The notes: generated by a model from the letters alone, not told the origin. Positions 8,636 to 17,177 are shown, numbered from the stretch's first letter. The stretch: DNA of 22,575 bases from a bacterium (GCA_021791455.1 JAJYWM010000210.1:1-22575), one strand, 5' to 3'. Made by a program: numbers and translations.

Positions 8636-8810
8636 CAGTTCGGCTGCGGCAAGTCTCCCGTCAGCTGTCGGCGCTCTCTGGCGAGTGGGTGGTCATGGCA
8701 CATGCCGACCTCCTCAAATTCAGATCGCTGATTTCGGTCCCGGGCCGTCGCCAACTCGCACCGGCCGCCGCGTGCTGGCGAGGAACTCCGCGCATCCTTG
8801 CACACCTAGC

Positions 8811-8840
8811 TTGGAGATGGTTCAGGAGACTCTCTGTATT
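8811..8840 (+). promoter_or_regulatory. Candidate promoter upstream of clpB
   Basis: TTGGAG and TGTATT stand 18 bases apart in the gap between the divergent acyltransferase and clpB. Each box matches the housekeeping consensus only partly. Near it are an inverted pair TCAGGA/TCCTGA (8822-8827, from 8840) and a perfect palindrome around 8849-8861 (CGGGCT, G, AGCCCG). A second -10-like TATACC at 8986-8991 has no good -35. Confidence 0.25.
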
Positions 8841-8994
8841 TCCTGAGACGGGCTGAGCCCGGCTGCAACCGCCCCACGTGGTCCGCGGCTCAAGCGCTCG
8901 GAGATCAGGTGTCCGGCTCGGGTGCGGTCGATGGGCTCTCTCCGGATGACCCGCTGGGGGCCGATTCAGCCCGGGCGGGATGGGGTATACCGGA

Positions 8995-9017
8995 CTTGAG
9001 CGAGGTCGTCGCTCGGG
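8995..9017 (+). promoter_or_regulatory. HAIR-like inverted repeat just before clpB
   Basis: CTTGAGCGA and TCGCTCGGG form an imperfect inverted repeat (7 of 9 paired positions) around a 5-base centre. The HspR operator HAIR is known as CTTGAGT-N7-ACTCAAG. The left arm here matches six of seven bases, but the right arm is degraded and the spacing between arms is two bases longer. It ends at the clpB ribosome site, where a repressor would block expression. Suggestive only. Confidence 0.35.
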
Positions 9018-9020
9018 AGG
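9015..9020 (+). promoter_or_regulatory. clpB: Ribosome binding site deciding the clpB start
   Basis: GGGAGG five bases before the ATG at 9026. The frame runs open to a start at 8909, but the extra 39 residues do not resemble ClpB, whose family start is the [18 protein letters not shown] sequence. Confidence 0.75.
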
Positions 9021-9025
9021 TAGCA

Positions 9026-11713
9026 ATGCGAATAGAACAGTTCACCCAACGCAGCCAGGAGGCCCTCGAGGCAGCAGCCCAGCTGGCCACGCGGTATCAG
9101 CACCCTGAGGTCGATCCTGAGCATCTTCTGCTGGCGCTCCTGGAGCAGCAGGACGGCTCAGTAGGCCCACTGCTCCGTCAGGTCGAGGCCGACCCGGTGG
9201 TGATCAAGGACAGGCTCGTCGCGGATCTTCAGAGCAGGCCCCGTCAGGAGGGCGCCAACCCGTCCCTGTCGCGGGACCTTGAGGACCTGCTGCGGCAGGC
9301 CTGGGATCAGATGGAAAAGCTCAAGGATGAGTACTGCAGTACCGAGCATCTTCTGCTGGCGCTGGCATCCCGCACCAATGGCCCCGCCGCCGGCATTCTG
9401 CGCAGCGCCGGGGTGGCACCGCAGAGGCTGCTCAGCGCACTTTCGGGGCTGCGCCAGGGGCAGCGGGTCACGGACCCCAACCCCGAGGCCAAGACCCAGG
9501 TGCTCGAGCGCTACGCGGTGGACCTCACCCAGCGTGCCCGAGAAGGAAAGCTGGACCCAGTGATCGGAAGGGATGAGGAGATCCGCCGCACCATGCAGGT
9601 TCTGGCTCGGCGGACCAAGAACAACCCGGTTCTTATCGGCGACCCGGGGGTGGGCAAGACCGCCATTGCCGAGGGGTTGGCTCAGCGGATCGCCAGTGGG
9701 GACGTGCCGGAGACCCTGAGGAACCGCCGGCTGGTGGCCCTTGACCTGGGGACCCTGGTGGCGGGAACCAAGTTTCGCGGGGAATTCGAGGACAGGCTCA
9801 AGGCCCTCCTCAAAGAGGTCACCGCGTCCGACGGGCGCATCATCTTGTTCATCGACGAGCTCCACACTCTGATCGGGGCTGGCGCCGCGGAGGGCTCGAT
9901 GGACGCCAGCAACATGCTCAAGCCCGCCCTGGCCAGAGGAGAGCTTCGGGCCATCGGGGCCACCACCTTCGATGAGTACCGCAAGCACATCGAGAAGGAC
10001 CCCGCATTGGAGCGGCGCTTCCAGCCAGTCTATGTGGGCGAGCCCAGCGTGGAGGACACGATCAGCATCCTGCGCGGCCTGCGGGAGCGCTATGAGGTTC
10101 ACCACGGGGTGCGCATCAAGGACGCCGCCCTGGTGGCGGCGGCCGTGCTGTCGGCACGTTACATCTCGGGCCGGTTCCTGCCCGACAAGGCGATAGACCT
10201 GGTCGACGAAGCCGCCGCGCGACTGCGCATGGAGATCGACTCGATGCCTGTTGAGCTGGACACCGTCGAGCGCGAGGTCCGGCAGCTGGAGATCGAGCGG
10301 CAGGCTCTGCGCAAGGAGACCGACGCCGCCTCCAAGGAGAGGCTGCAGGCTCTGGAGAGGGAGCTGGCTGATCTCCAGGAGCAGGCGGTTGGGCTGCGCC
10401 AACGCTGGGAGTTGGAGAAGGCGCAGATAGGAGAGGTGCGCGCGATCAAGGAGGAGATCGAGCGCACGGCCTTCGAGGCCGAACGGGCGGAGAGAATGGC
10501 CGACTTCGGGAGAGCTGCCGAGCTTCGCTATGGCACGCTCACAGAGCTCAGGAAGCGGCTCGACCAGCAGCAGGCCAGGCTGTCGCAGGGCGACGCCGGG
10601 GAACCTCTGCTGAAGGAGGAGGTCGGAGAGGAGGACATCGCCGAGGTGGTATCGCGCTGGACGGGCATCCCGGTTCAGCGCATGCTCGAGGGCGAGGTCC
10701 ACAAGCTGGTCGAGATGGAGGACCGGCTCCACGAGCGGGTGGTCGGGCAGGATGACGCGATCTCCGCCGTGGCCAGCGCTGTGCGTCTGGCTCGCGCTGG
10801 CCTCAACGATCCAAGGCGACCGCTGGGTTCGTTCATCTTTCTCGGGCCCACCGGTGTTGGCAAGACCGAGGTGGCACGCGCTCTGGCTGAGTTCCTCTTT
10901 GACAGCGAGGACGCGATGGTGCGGCTCGACATGAGCGAGTACATGGAGAAGCACTCGGTCGCGCGTCTGGTGGGGGCGCCGCCCGGCTATGTCGGCTACG
11001 AGGAGGGGGGGCACCTGACGGAGGCGGTGAGGCGGCGCCCCTATGCGGTCATTCTGCTGGACGAGATCGAGAAGGCACACCCGGACGTCTTCAACATCCT
11101 GCTCCAGCTCCTGGATGATGGGCGTTTGACCGATGGCAAGGGCAGGACGGTGGACTTCCGCAACTGTGTGGTGATCATGACCAGCAACCTCGGTAGTCCT
11201 GTGATCGCGGCACTCCCGGACCATCCCAGCGAAGACGCTGAAGCGTCAGCCCGGGAGGAGGTGATGGGCGAGCTGCGCCGCCATTTCCGCCCAGAGTTCC
11301 TCAACAGGGTCGATGACGTCATCCTCTTCCACCGCCTCGATCTCGCTCAGATTGAGCGCATTGTGACCATGCAGCTTCGCCAACTGGAGGCGAGATTGGA
11401 GGGCCGTCGGCTGGGGCTGAGGGTCATGCCGGGAGCCGTGCGGTGGCTGGCCGAGCAAGGCTACGACCCAGTGTATGGTGCCCGTCCATTGCGCAGGGTC
11501 CTTCAGCGTCAGTTGGGTGACCGGGTCGCCATGGGACTTCTCGACGGCACCTACCGGGACGGTGACACGGTGGTGGTGGACGTCGGCGCCGAGGGCCTGG
11601 AAATGCGCCGCGAGGAATCGCTGAGTGGTGCCCCGGACACGGGCTCATCTGAAACCACGACGCCGGCCTGGAAGGATGAGGAGGTGGTGGATGTCGAGGC
11701 GCAGGTGCTCTAG
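9026..11713 (+). CDS. clpB: ATP-dependent disaggregase ClpB (Hsp104 family)
   Basis: A hexameric AAA+ unfoldase that, with DnaK, pulls polypeptides out of aggregates. From the ATG at 9026 it has 895 residues, slightly above the usual 850-880. In order: the N-terminal Clp-N double repeat (residues 1 to about 145, with [10 protein letters not shown] and [10 protein letters not shown]); the first AAA+ domain with Walker A GDPGVGKT (205-212), pore loop GTKFRG and Walker B LFIDE (274-278); the coiled-coil middle domain (about 411-521), which marks ClpB rather than ClpA or ClpC and contacts DnaK; and the second AAA+ domain with GPTGVGKT (607-614), pore loop GYVG (654-657), Walker B VILLDE (675-680) and the sensor-2 YGARPLRR. 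An acidic tail of about 35 residues extends past the normal end. A HAIR-like repeat lies in its leader. Confidence 0.98.
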   Translation: MRIEQFTQRSQEALEAAAQLATRYQHPEVDPEHLLLALLEQQDGSVGPLLRQVEADPVVIKDRLVADLQSRPRQEGANPSLSRDLEDLLRQAWDQMEKLKDEYCSTEHLLLALASRTNGPAAGILRSAGVAPQRLLSALSGLRQGQRVTDPNPEAKTQVLERYAVDLTQRAREGKLDPVIGRDEEIRRTMQVLARRTKNNPVLIGDPGVGKTAIAEGLAQRIASGDVPETLRNRRLVALDLGTLVAGTKFRGEFEDRLKALLKEVTASDGRIILFIDELHTLIGAGAAEGSMDASNMLKPALARGELRAIGATTFDEYRKHIEKDPALERRFQPVYVGEPSVEDTISILRGLRERYEVHHGVRIKDAALVAAAVLSARYISGRFLPDKAIDLVDEAAARLRMEIDSMPVELDTVEREVRQLEIERQALRKETDAASKERLQALERELADLQEQAVGLRQRWELEKAQIGEVRAIKEEIERTAFEAERAERMADFGRAAELRYGTLTELRKRLDQQQARLSQGDAGEPLLKEEVGEEDIAEVVSRWTGIPVQRMLEGEVHKLVEMEDRLHERVVGQDDAISAVASAVRLARAGLNDPRRPLGSFIFLGPTGVGKTEVARALAEFLFDSEDAMVRLDMSEYMEKHSVARLVGAPPGYVGYEEGGHLTEAVRRRPYAVILLDEIEKAHPDVFNILLQLLDDGRLTDGKGRTVDFRNCVVIMTSNLGSPVIAALPDHPSEDAEASAREEVMGELRRHFRPEFLNRVDDVILFHRLDLAQIERIVTMQLRQLEARLEGRRLGLRVMPGAVRWLAEQGYDPVYGARPLRRVLQRQLGDRVAMGLLDGTYRDGDTVVVDVGAEGLEMRREESLSGAPDTGSSETTTPAWKDEEVVDVEAQVL

Positions 11714-11715
11714 GC

Positions 11716-11731
11716 CCTGGAGCTCACCAGG
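11716..11731. terminator. Small hairpin between convergent stop codons
   Basis: CCTGG and CCAGG pair across a 6-base loop that holds the stop codon of the minus-strand gene. It lies only three bases after the clpB stop. There is no T tract, so termination by this element alone is doubtful. Confidence 0.25.
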
Positions 11732-12083
11732 CTGGGTCCGTCCGCTGCGCCCCCGCGCGCAGGGCTGAGAGGACGTCATCCGCCCTGGACACCAGCCCGG
11801 GCGAGATGCGTACTGACTCCACCCGGTTCTTGGCGACCACCAGCTCGCACTGGGTAGCCACCAGATGCTGCTTGACTGCAGGCTTGGAGTTGAACTCGGC
11901 GAGCGCCTTGCCGACGTGTTCGCGCAGCGCCCGGGGCGAAAGCTCGCCGGCGCTGATCTGGAATCCGGAAGAGCTGGGGCGGAGGCGGAACTGGTAGACC
12001 CGCCTCCCCGCCTTGGCGCAGGCCTCGCAGCGCCCGTGGGGCTCGTCGGGAACCTCAGGCCTCTTCAGGCATACGCGACACAC
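11724..12083 (-). CDS. Small CxxC/CxxC (zinc-ribbon-like) protein of unknown function
   Basis: I do not recognise a family for this 119-residue protein. The GTG at 12083 gives CRVC at residues 2-5 and CEAC near 19-22, a four-cysteine knuckle at the extreme N-terminus that could bind zinc. The remainder alternates helix-like and strand-like stretches: SPRALREHVGKALAEF, then LVATQCELVVAKNRVESVRI, ending in a helix (RADDVLSALRAG). There is no signal or membrane segment, so it is probably cytoplasmic. Codon third positions are strongly G or C in this frame, as in the neighbouring genes, which supports real coding. The ribosome site is poor: AAGG abuts the start. It converges on clpB with ten bases between stops. 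Nucleic-acid or protein binding is possible but unproven. Confidence 0.65.
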   Translation of the reverse strand: MCRVCLKRPEVPDEPHGRCEACAKAGRRVYQFRLRPSSSGFQISAGELSPRALREHVGKALAEFNSKPAVKQHLVATQCELVVAKNRVESVRISPGLVSRADDVLSALRAGAQRTDPAW

Positions 12084-12186
12084 CCTTGCAGTCTAGAGGG
12101 GATGGTCGGGGGCGGGAATGTCCGGCCCGGCGGCCAGAAACCGGGCGCCGGCTTGGGTCCGGGATCCCTCCTGTTACAACTGGTTG

Positions 12187-12906
12187 ATGAGTCGGGCTTT
12201 CGTCGGCGAGCCGCGTCGAGGCCGGTTGAGGTGCAAACCGGAGCCGGACCCAGTTTTGCCAACTGTTCGCTCCGCCAAGCGGCTCGCGGTCGGGGCGGCG
12301 CTGGTCGCTGCCAGCGCCGCTCTGGGCGCTAGCGTCTCTCACGGAGCTCGAGCCGACTGGGTCGACCAAGTTGCGCTGAGGTGGCTACCGGCCGACGGGG
12401 CCTCCACTGGCTACGTCTGGCTGACCAGGATCGGGTCACCGCCTGTGCTCCTCGGCGGGCTCGTCGCAGTCGTGGCCATGGCCGCCATCCTGAAAGGCAG
12501 CAGAAGGGCTGCGGCATCGGTTGCGGGACCGATAGTCGCCGTCCTGATCAGCGACCTGATAGCCAAGCCGATCATTGATCGGCAGCTGGTTTCGGGCCAC
12601 TTCGCCTATCCCTCCGGAACCGAGGTGGCGGTCGCGGCGGTGGCCATGGCCCTGGTCTTGGCGGCGCCGGCCCGGGGACGATGGTACGCCTCGACCGTGG
12701 CCGTCGCGGCTTGCGTGGGTGTCGGGGTTGGGGTGGTTGGGCTCAGGTGGCACTACCCGACGGATGTAATAGGCGGCATGCTCTTGGGCAGCGGGTGCGT
12801 CCTGATAGTGGATGCCGTTTTCCACCTCGTTGGGCCGCGCCATCGGCACTCGGGGGTACTTGGAGTTGAGGGACCGGATCCAAGGCTCACCGCTGCGGCG
12901 AAGTGA
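12187..12906 (+). CDS. PAP2-like membrane phosphatase-family protein with altered motifs
   Basis: A multi-pass membrane protein of the type-2 phosphatidic acid phosphatase (PAP2) superfamily, whose active members remove phosphate from lipid phosphates such as undecaprenyl pyrophosphate. Hydrophobic segments run from about residue 32 to the end of the third motif. Recognisable family elements are AKPIIDRQ (first motif), AYPSGTEVAVAAVAMAL (second) and LRWHYPTDVIGG (third). The expected PSGH histidine is threonine here, the RP of the first motif is missing, and the arginine normally six residues before HYPTD is absent, so activity is doubtful. The ATG at 12187 leaves room for a promoter between this gene and the divergent small gene, but has no clear ribosome site; an in-frame ATG at 12118 adds 23 residues. 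The C-terminus is polar and short. Confidence 0.72.
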   Translation: MSRAFVGEPRRGRLRCKPEPDPVLPTVRSAKRLAVGAALVAASAALGASVSHGARADWVDQVALRWLPADGASTGYVWLTRIGSPPVLLGGLVAVVAMAAILKGSRRAAASVAGPIVAVLISDLIAKPIIDRQLVSGHFAYPSGTEVAVAAVAMALVLAAPARGRWYASTVAVAACVGVGVGVVGLRWHYPTDVIGGMLLGSGCVLIVDAVFHLVGPRHRHSGVLGVEGPDPRLTAAAK

Positions 12907-13297
12907 GCACATTCTCGACTTGGCCGCCACGTCAAGGACCGGGACGGTCGGGCCACGCCGGTTGTAGGACCGCAAGGGTCCACATCGGAAGCCACCACCG
13001 GCGCCGCGCTGACCCTGGGCCGTCTGACTGCCATGATCCCCGCCCGGCTCGCCAAGCAGAGACGAGCTCGGAACGGATTCCCGCCCCATACCGTCTGGCC
13101 CTTCACCGCCTGAGGCGGACGCCCCGAAGTCGATGGTGACCGAAGTCGATGCCCAGCACCTCGGCACCAACGCCCAGAGTGCGCGGGCAGAGCGGTGGAT
13201 CCGAAGCCAGCCGATGACTCGTCCCAACCGATATGGGTCGAGGGTCCTCGGTGGAGGTTACGTCGATGCCGCTGTCGCCACCCGGGCTCTACTGGCG
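12907..13297. other. 391-base gap between convergent genes, no credible gene
   Basis: The gap lies between the PAP2-like gene (+) and the marR end (-). I see two small hairpins: GGACC-GCAAG-GGTCC starting near 12967 and the tight palindrome CCGCCT-G-AGGCGG near 13106-13118. There is also a short direct repeat GAAGTCGATG (from 13126 and again 16 bases later). A plus-strand frame ending at 13333 encodes AERWIRS, a peptide reminiscent of integrase-core transposases, but the rest shows no such similarity. The hairpins could end both transcripts. Confidence 0.5.
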
Positions 13298-13816
13298 CTA
13301 TTGGGGCTGCGCCAGCAGGTCCGCCAGGTCTGAGAGCGCCATCACGACCGTGGCCTGTCGCTCGGCCGGGATGGTTTGCAACCGTTCCTCGAGCAGGTCG
13401 GCACGAGCTCTGCGCAGCCGGTTAAGGAGCTTGACGCCCGTCGGTGTGGCTCTCACCAGGGCGGCCCGGCGATCCTCAGGATCAGGTTCGCGGAGCACCA
13501 GCTGCTCACCTTCCAGTCGCTGCAATTTTGGCGTGATGGTGGAGTTGTCGACCCCAAGCCAGCTGGCCAGATCCGACGGATGGCAGGGACCGCAGCTCAC
13601 AAGACGCGCCAAGAGCCAGATCAGGGAGGCGGGGAGGGAGCACTTGGCTCGCTGCATGACCGTGGCCTCGATGTCGTGCCGCCGGGTCCATCCTGCCAAC
13701 ACCGTTATCGATTGGTCCAGCCTCTCGGCAGCCTCCCGACATGAATGGCGCTCGAGCTGGACGTCCGACCCCTGGGGGGAAGCGGGAACGTCCCCTTGGG
13801 AGACGGTTGGTTTCAC
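13298..13816 (-). CDS. MarR family transcriptional regulator
   Basis: A dimeric winged helix-turn-helix regulator of 172 residues, likely repressing the transporter it is cotranscribed with until a small ligand binds. The DNA-binding region is visible: PSDLASWLGVDNSTITPKLQRLE (residues about 80-102) is the helix-turn-helix, with NSTITPKLQRLE as recognition helix, and DPEDRRAALVRATPTG (112-127) is the wing with the family-typical DxRR pattern. Helices at both ends (from about 26, and 128-170) would form the dimer interface. It starts at a GTG whose bases overlap the transporter stop (GTGA), so it is translationally coupled as the second gene of the operon. The probable operator is the palindrome at 15656-15681 in front of the transporter. 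Confidence 0.9.
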   Translation of the reverse strand: MKPTVSQGDVPASPQGSDVQLERHSCREAAERLDQSITVLAGWTRRHDIEATVMQRAKCSLPASLIWLLARLVSCGPCHPSDLASWLGVDNSTITPKLQRLEGEQLVLREPDPEDRRAALVRATPTGVKLLNRLRRARADLLEERLQTIPAERQATVVMALSDLADLLAQPQ

Positions 13817-15633
13817 CGGTCCGTGTCTTCGAACTGCATGGTTGCGGGACGTGGGTCAACTCCCGTCCTAGTCGGCTGTGGCATGGGTACGCCACCGGTC
13901 CCTGCAGGAGTCCTGACCAGCGGCGTCGGCTGGTCCTGGTGGACGTACTTTCCGCCCCGCAGAATGCTCGAGACCGCGGCCAGCAGACATGCGGCGATCG
14001 CGAAGTCAAACGCGGCCCTAAGCCCGGTCATGAATGGAGCTGAGATCAACTGGGGGAAGAATGCCCTACCGGTGAGGTATGCCACCTTGGCGTGGCTGAG
14101 ATGGGGAAGGATCGGCCCCAGCAGCGTTGCCACCGGGTTGTAGCCGAGGAAGGCTGCAAACAGGCTGCCCACCGCCGGCAGATGTGCCACCTTCTGCGCA
14201 TAGGCGCTCGGGACCCCCTGCGCGGTCAGCCCGTGGTAGAGAGCGTGGGGAAGGCTGGCGCTAAGGCCGATGATGATCAGGGTGAAGAAGATGCCGATGG
14301 ACAGGACCATGGCCGAGTTCTGGAAGGTGGCGGCCATACCCGCTCCCGCGCCTCGTTGCTCCGCCGGCAGGCTGTTCATTATGCCGGCCTGGTTCGGAGA
14401 CGCGAAAAGTCCACTGGAGAGCCCGTAGGCGAACAGCAGAATTGCGAAGAGCACATAGTTGAAGTCAGCTGGCAGGAACTGGAAGAGTCCGAAGATCACG
14501 GCTGAACCGAAGACGCCCAGGGTCGCGAAGGTGCGGGAGCCGTATCGGTCCGAGAGAATCCCTGCCAGCGGCCCCGCAACCAGGAAGCCCACGGTCAACG
14601 GCAGAAGGTAGATGCCGGCCCAGAGCGGTGTTTGGGCGAAGCTGTAGCCGTGGCGGGGAAGCCAGATCCCCTGCAGCCAGATGATCAAGATGAACATCAG
14701 CCCGCCGCGGGCCAGGGATGCGAAGAGCCCGGCGGCATTGCCGGCGGCGAAGGCCCGGATCTTGAAGAGAGGGATCCGGAACATCGGCTGAGCGACCTTG
14801 GTCTCGATCCAGACGAAGATTCCCAGCCCGATCACGCCCCCGATCAGAGCCCCCAGGACCCAGGGGTTGGTCCAGCCCATGGTCTGCGTGCCGTAGGGAA
14901 GGATGCCGTAGGTGATGCCGACCAGGAGAGCGACGAGCCCGGCCGCGAAGAAGAGGTTGCCCCACCAGTCGATCCTGGATGGCAGGCGCAGTCCGGTGTC
15001 ATGGAGCTTGAGGTAGGCCCAGACCGTTCCGAAGATGCCGAATGGCACCGAGACCAGGAACACGAGGTGCCACGAAACCGGTCCCAGAACGCCTCCCAGG
15101 ACCAGCCCGATGAAGGAGCCGGCGATCGCCGCGACCATGTTTGTACCCAGCGCCAGACCGCGTTGGTTGGAGGGGAAGGCGTCGGTCAGGATGGCCGAAG
15201 AATTGGCCCACAGGAAAGCTCCTCCCACGCCCTGCAGAACCCGCATCACGATCAGGTAGATGGCAGCCTGGGAGCCCGTGAACCAGCACACCGAGAGGAG
15301 TACGGAGAACAAGGTGAACACGGCGAAGCCGAGGTTGTACATCCGGACGCGCCCATACATGTCCCCGATCCGTCCCAGGCTCACCACCAGGACCGCCGTC
15401 ACCACCATGTAGCCCATCAGGAGCCAGAGGAAGTAGGGGGTGTTGCTGGTGGTCAGGGGGTTGAGCTTGATCCCCCGGAAGATGTCGGGCAGGGCGATCA
15501 ACACAATCGAGGAGTTGATCGTGGCCATCAGGATGCCGAGCGTGGTGTTGGAGAGGGCTATCCACTTGTAGTGGGGACCAAGGGGCTTGCCCGTGGCACT
15601 CACCAATCCCGCCGCCGTTGTCCCTTCGCCCAT
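13813..15633 (-). CDS. MFS efflux transporter, DHA2 (14-TM, EmrB/QacA-like) family
   Basis: A proton-driven drug or metabolite exporter in the inner membrane. It has 606 residues and about 14 hydrophobic segments, as in the DHA2 family. Near the N-terminus SSIVLIALPDI and WLLMGYMVVTAVLV are typical. Motif A is LGRIGDMYGRVRMY (86-99), motif B contains RVLQGVGGA (131-139), and the helix AGSFIGLVLGGVLGPVSW carries the antiporter motif C. Other conserved spots are WHLVFLVSVPFG and a second-half motif-A copy, LAGILSDRYGSR. The ATG at 15633 has GAGGAGG ten bases upstream. The C-terminal tail of about 45 residues is polar and rich in Pro, Thr and Arg. Paired with a MarR gene, it is likely induced by its substrate; a toxic hydrophobic compound is a guess. 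Confidence 0.93.
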   Translation of the reverse strand: MGEGTTAAGLVSATGKPLGPHYKWIALSNTTLGILMATINSSIVLIALPDIFRGIKLNPLTTSNTPYFLWLLMGYMVVTAVLVVSLGRIGDMYGRVRMYNLGFAVFTLFSVLLSVCWFTGSQAAIYLIVMRVLQGVGGAFLWANSSAILTDAFPSNQRGLALGTNMVAAIAGSFIGLVLGGVLGPVSWHLVFLVSVPFGIFGTVWAYLKLHDTGLRLPSRIDWWGNLFFAAGLVALLVGITYGILPYGTQTMGWTNPWVLGALIGGVIGLGIFVWIETKVAQPMFRIPLFKIRAFAAGNAAGLFASLARGGLMFILIIWLQGIWLPRHGYSFAQTPLWAGIYLLPLTVGFLVAGPLAGILSDRYGSRTFATLGVFGSAVIFGLFQFLPADFNYVLFAILLFAYGLSSGLFASPNQAGIMNSLPAEQRGAGAGMAATFQNSAMVLSIGIFFTLIIIGLSASLPHALYHGLTAQGVPSAYAQKVAHLPAVGSLFAAFLGYNPVATLLGPILPHLSHAKVAYLTGRAFFPQLISAPFMTGLRAAFDFAIAACLLAAVSSILRGGKYVHQDQPTPLVRTPAGTGGVPMPQPTRTGVDPRPATMQFEDTDR

Positions 15634-15655
15634 GCCCTGGCATCCTCCTCAAGAG

Positions 15656-15681
15656 TTAGTTGGTTGGTACATACTAACTAA
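15656..15681 (-). promoter_or_regulatory. Probable MarR operator in front of the MFS-marR operon
   Basis: A 26-base AT-rich palindrome with outer arms TTAGTT (15656-15661) and AACTAA (15676-15681). By my count 20 of 26 positions are self-complementary. It stands out sharply from the GC-rich surroundings and ends about 20 bases upstream of the transporter start codon, beside its ribosome site. Size, symmetry and position fit the 16-26 bp operators known for MarR proteins. It probably includes the -10 region, although I cannot place -35 and -10 boxes with confidence. Confidence 0.6.
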
Positions 15682-15917
15682 GCAAGTGCCGCAGACGCGC
15701 CCCGAGATCGCGCTTGCCGCCACCCGAGGTGGAACCCGCCGGATCGCACGGTCGCGAGCGGACCGTTCCCGGGGGGGCCTGGGGAGGTGGGAAACCAGCG
15801 TGTCCCGGGCATCTCAGGGGCGATGGGTGGCGGCTCTGCGTCCGCTCGGGTCCGCCACCAAGTTGATTCCGATCCGTGGCGACGAATTTTCTCCCGGGGA
15901 GATATATTTGAGGAGAC

Positions 15918-17096
15918 ATGCTTCAGGTGCAGGCTCCTCGCCGTGGCTGGCGTCGACATCAGCGCGTATTGCTGGGCGGACTCGGCGCCCTGATCATCAT
16001 CGGGGGCGGGACGACCGGGATCGTGCTCGCGTCCAAGGCTGGCCCCCCGGTCAAGCCCCATGCCTCGGTGGTCATCCCCGGCAATACCTCTTCGGTCAGC
16101 CCCACCGCAACCATCGGAATCCAACTCAAGCATGCCCGGCTTCAGAGCGTGGTCGTCAAGACGGCAACCGGCGCCGTCCTCGGTGGGCGGGTGGTGGCAG
16201 GCGGTTGGGAACCGGCGGCTCCGATGCCATGGGCAACCAAGCTGCAGCTGACGCTGCGGGCCAAGGGCGGCAGCCCCGTCAAGTCGTTGGTGGAGACGGT
16301 CAGCTGGACGACAGCGCCACAGCCCCTCCCGGTGGAGTCCATAGGCCTCACGGTGTCCCCCAGCAATGGAGAGCAGGTGGGCATGGGGGCGACCTGGGTC
16401 ATCCAGTTCTCCAAGCCGATTCCCGCATCCGATCAATCGGCGGTGATCCAGCATTTGAAGACCACGGAGTCGATCCCGGACACGGTGGGATGGCACTGGT
16501 GGTCCCCGACCGAGGTGGACGGCCGACCCGAGCAGTTCTGGCCAATGAACGAGCACGAGTCACTCTCGGTGAACCTCGATGGGATGGACATCGGCGGCTA
16601 CCGAATTGTCGGTACGACCGCCAACAGCGAGTTCACAGTGGTCAATCAGTATCTCACCAAGGTGAGCGCCATCACCCATGAGATGCAGGACTACAACGGG
16701 TCGCAGCTGGTGAACACCCTGCCGGTCAGCCTTGGAATGCCTGGCTTCCCGACCATTTCCGGGACCTTGGTGGTCCTCTCCAAGACCCCTGTCGTGTTCA
16801 TGAACTCAGCCACGATCGGCTATCCCGGGCTCTATGCTCAGGATGTCTATGACGACGTCGCGATCAGCACCGACGGGTATTACATGCACGCTGCCAATTG
16901 GGACGTCGCGGACCATGGGGTCGCCAACGTGTCCTATGGCTGCATCGAGCAGAACCCGGCCAACGCCGTCTGGTTCTACAACTGGTCGATCCCTGGTGAC
17001 GTGGTCGAGGTGACGGGCACCCCGCTCCAGGCGACCTGGGCAGCCAACGGAGAAGGGGATTGGAACATCCCCTGGAGCGAGTACCAGACCTCATAG
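15918..17096 (+). CDS. L,D-transpeptidase, Ig-like plus YkuD domains, membrane-anchored
   Basis: An enzyme outside the membrane that makes 3-3 cross-links in peptidoglycan. The 392-residue protein starts at an ATG with GAGGAG two bases upstream. A basic N-terminus (QAPRRGWRRHQR) precedes one membrane segment (about 18-38). Two domains follow as in mycobacterial Ldt proteins: a bacterial Ig-like domain (about 141-235; VSPSNGEQVGMGATWVIQFSKP) and the YkuD catalytic domain (about 241-366). The nucleophile Cys342 and the base His324 are spaced 18 residues apart, as His336 and Cys354 are in LdtMt2. Two neighbours are changed: the SHGC motif reads SYGC (Tyr340) and the residue after His324 is Ala instead of Ser. 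Immediately upstream of the gene are an AT-rich stretch (TATATT at 15903-15908) and a tight inverted repeat TCTCCC/GGGAGA (15890-15902). Confidence 0.9.
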   Translation: MLQVQAPRRGWRRHQRVLLGGLGALIIIGGGTTGIVLASKAGPPVKPHASVVIPGNTSSVSPTATIGIQLKHARLQSVVVKTATGAVLGGRVVAGGWEPAAPMPWATKLQLTLRAKGGSPVKSLVETVSWTTAPQPLPVESIGLTVSPSNGEQVGMGATWVIQFSKPIPASDQSAVIQHLKTTESIPDTVGWHWWSPTEVDGRPEQFWPMNEHESLSVNLDGMDIGGYRIVGTTANSEFTVVNQYLTKVSAITHEMQDYNGSQLVNTLPVSLGMPGFPTISGTLVVLSKTPVVFMNSATIGYPGLYAQDVYDDVAISTDGYYMHAANWDVADHGVANVSYGCIEQNPANAVWFYNWSIPGDVVEVTGTPLQATWAANGEGDWNIPWSEYQTS

Positions 17097-17177
17097 GTGA
17101 TGCTCCTTCCGCCCGAGCATGTGGCGTACGGAAGATTGGCGGCGCTGAGGTGCAGGACTGGTCCGAGGTCGACCAAC

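Noticed and set aside
9158..11224. A 688-codon open frame antisense to clpB
   Set aside because: Same effect as at dnaK: the frame mirrors the clpB codons and its translation has no recognisable domain.
13133..13333. Short plus frame with AERWIRS, suggestive of an integrase-core transposase remnant
   Set aside because: Only seven residues fit; the flanking residues do not, there are no terminal repeats or target duplication, and it overlaps the marR end.
14632..15681. Plus-strand frame of 349 codons opposite the MFS transporter
   Set aside because: The translation is rich in Asp, Gln, His and Gly, the complement of a membrane protein gene, and lacks any family signature.
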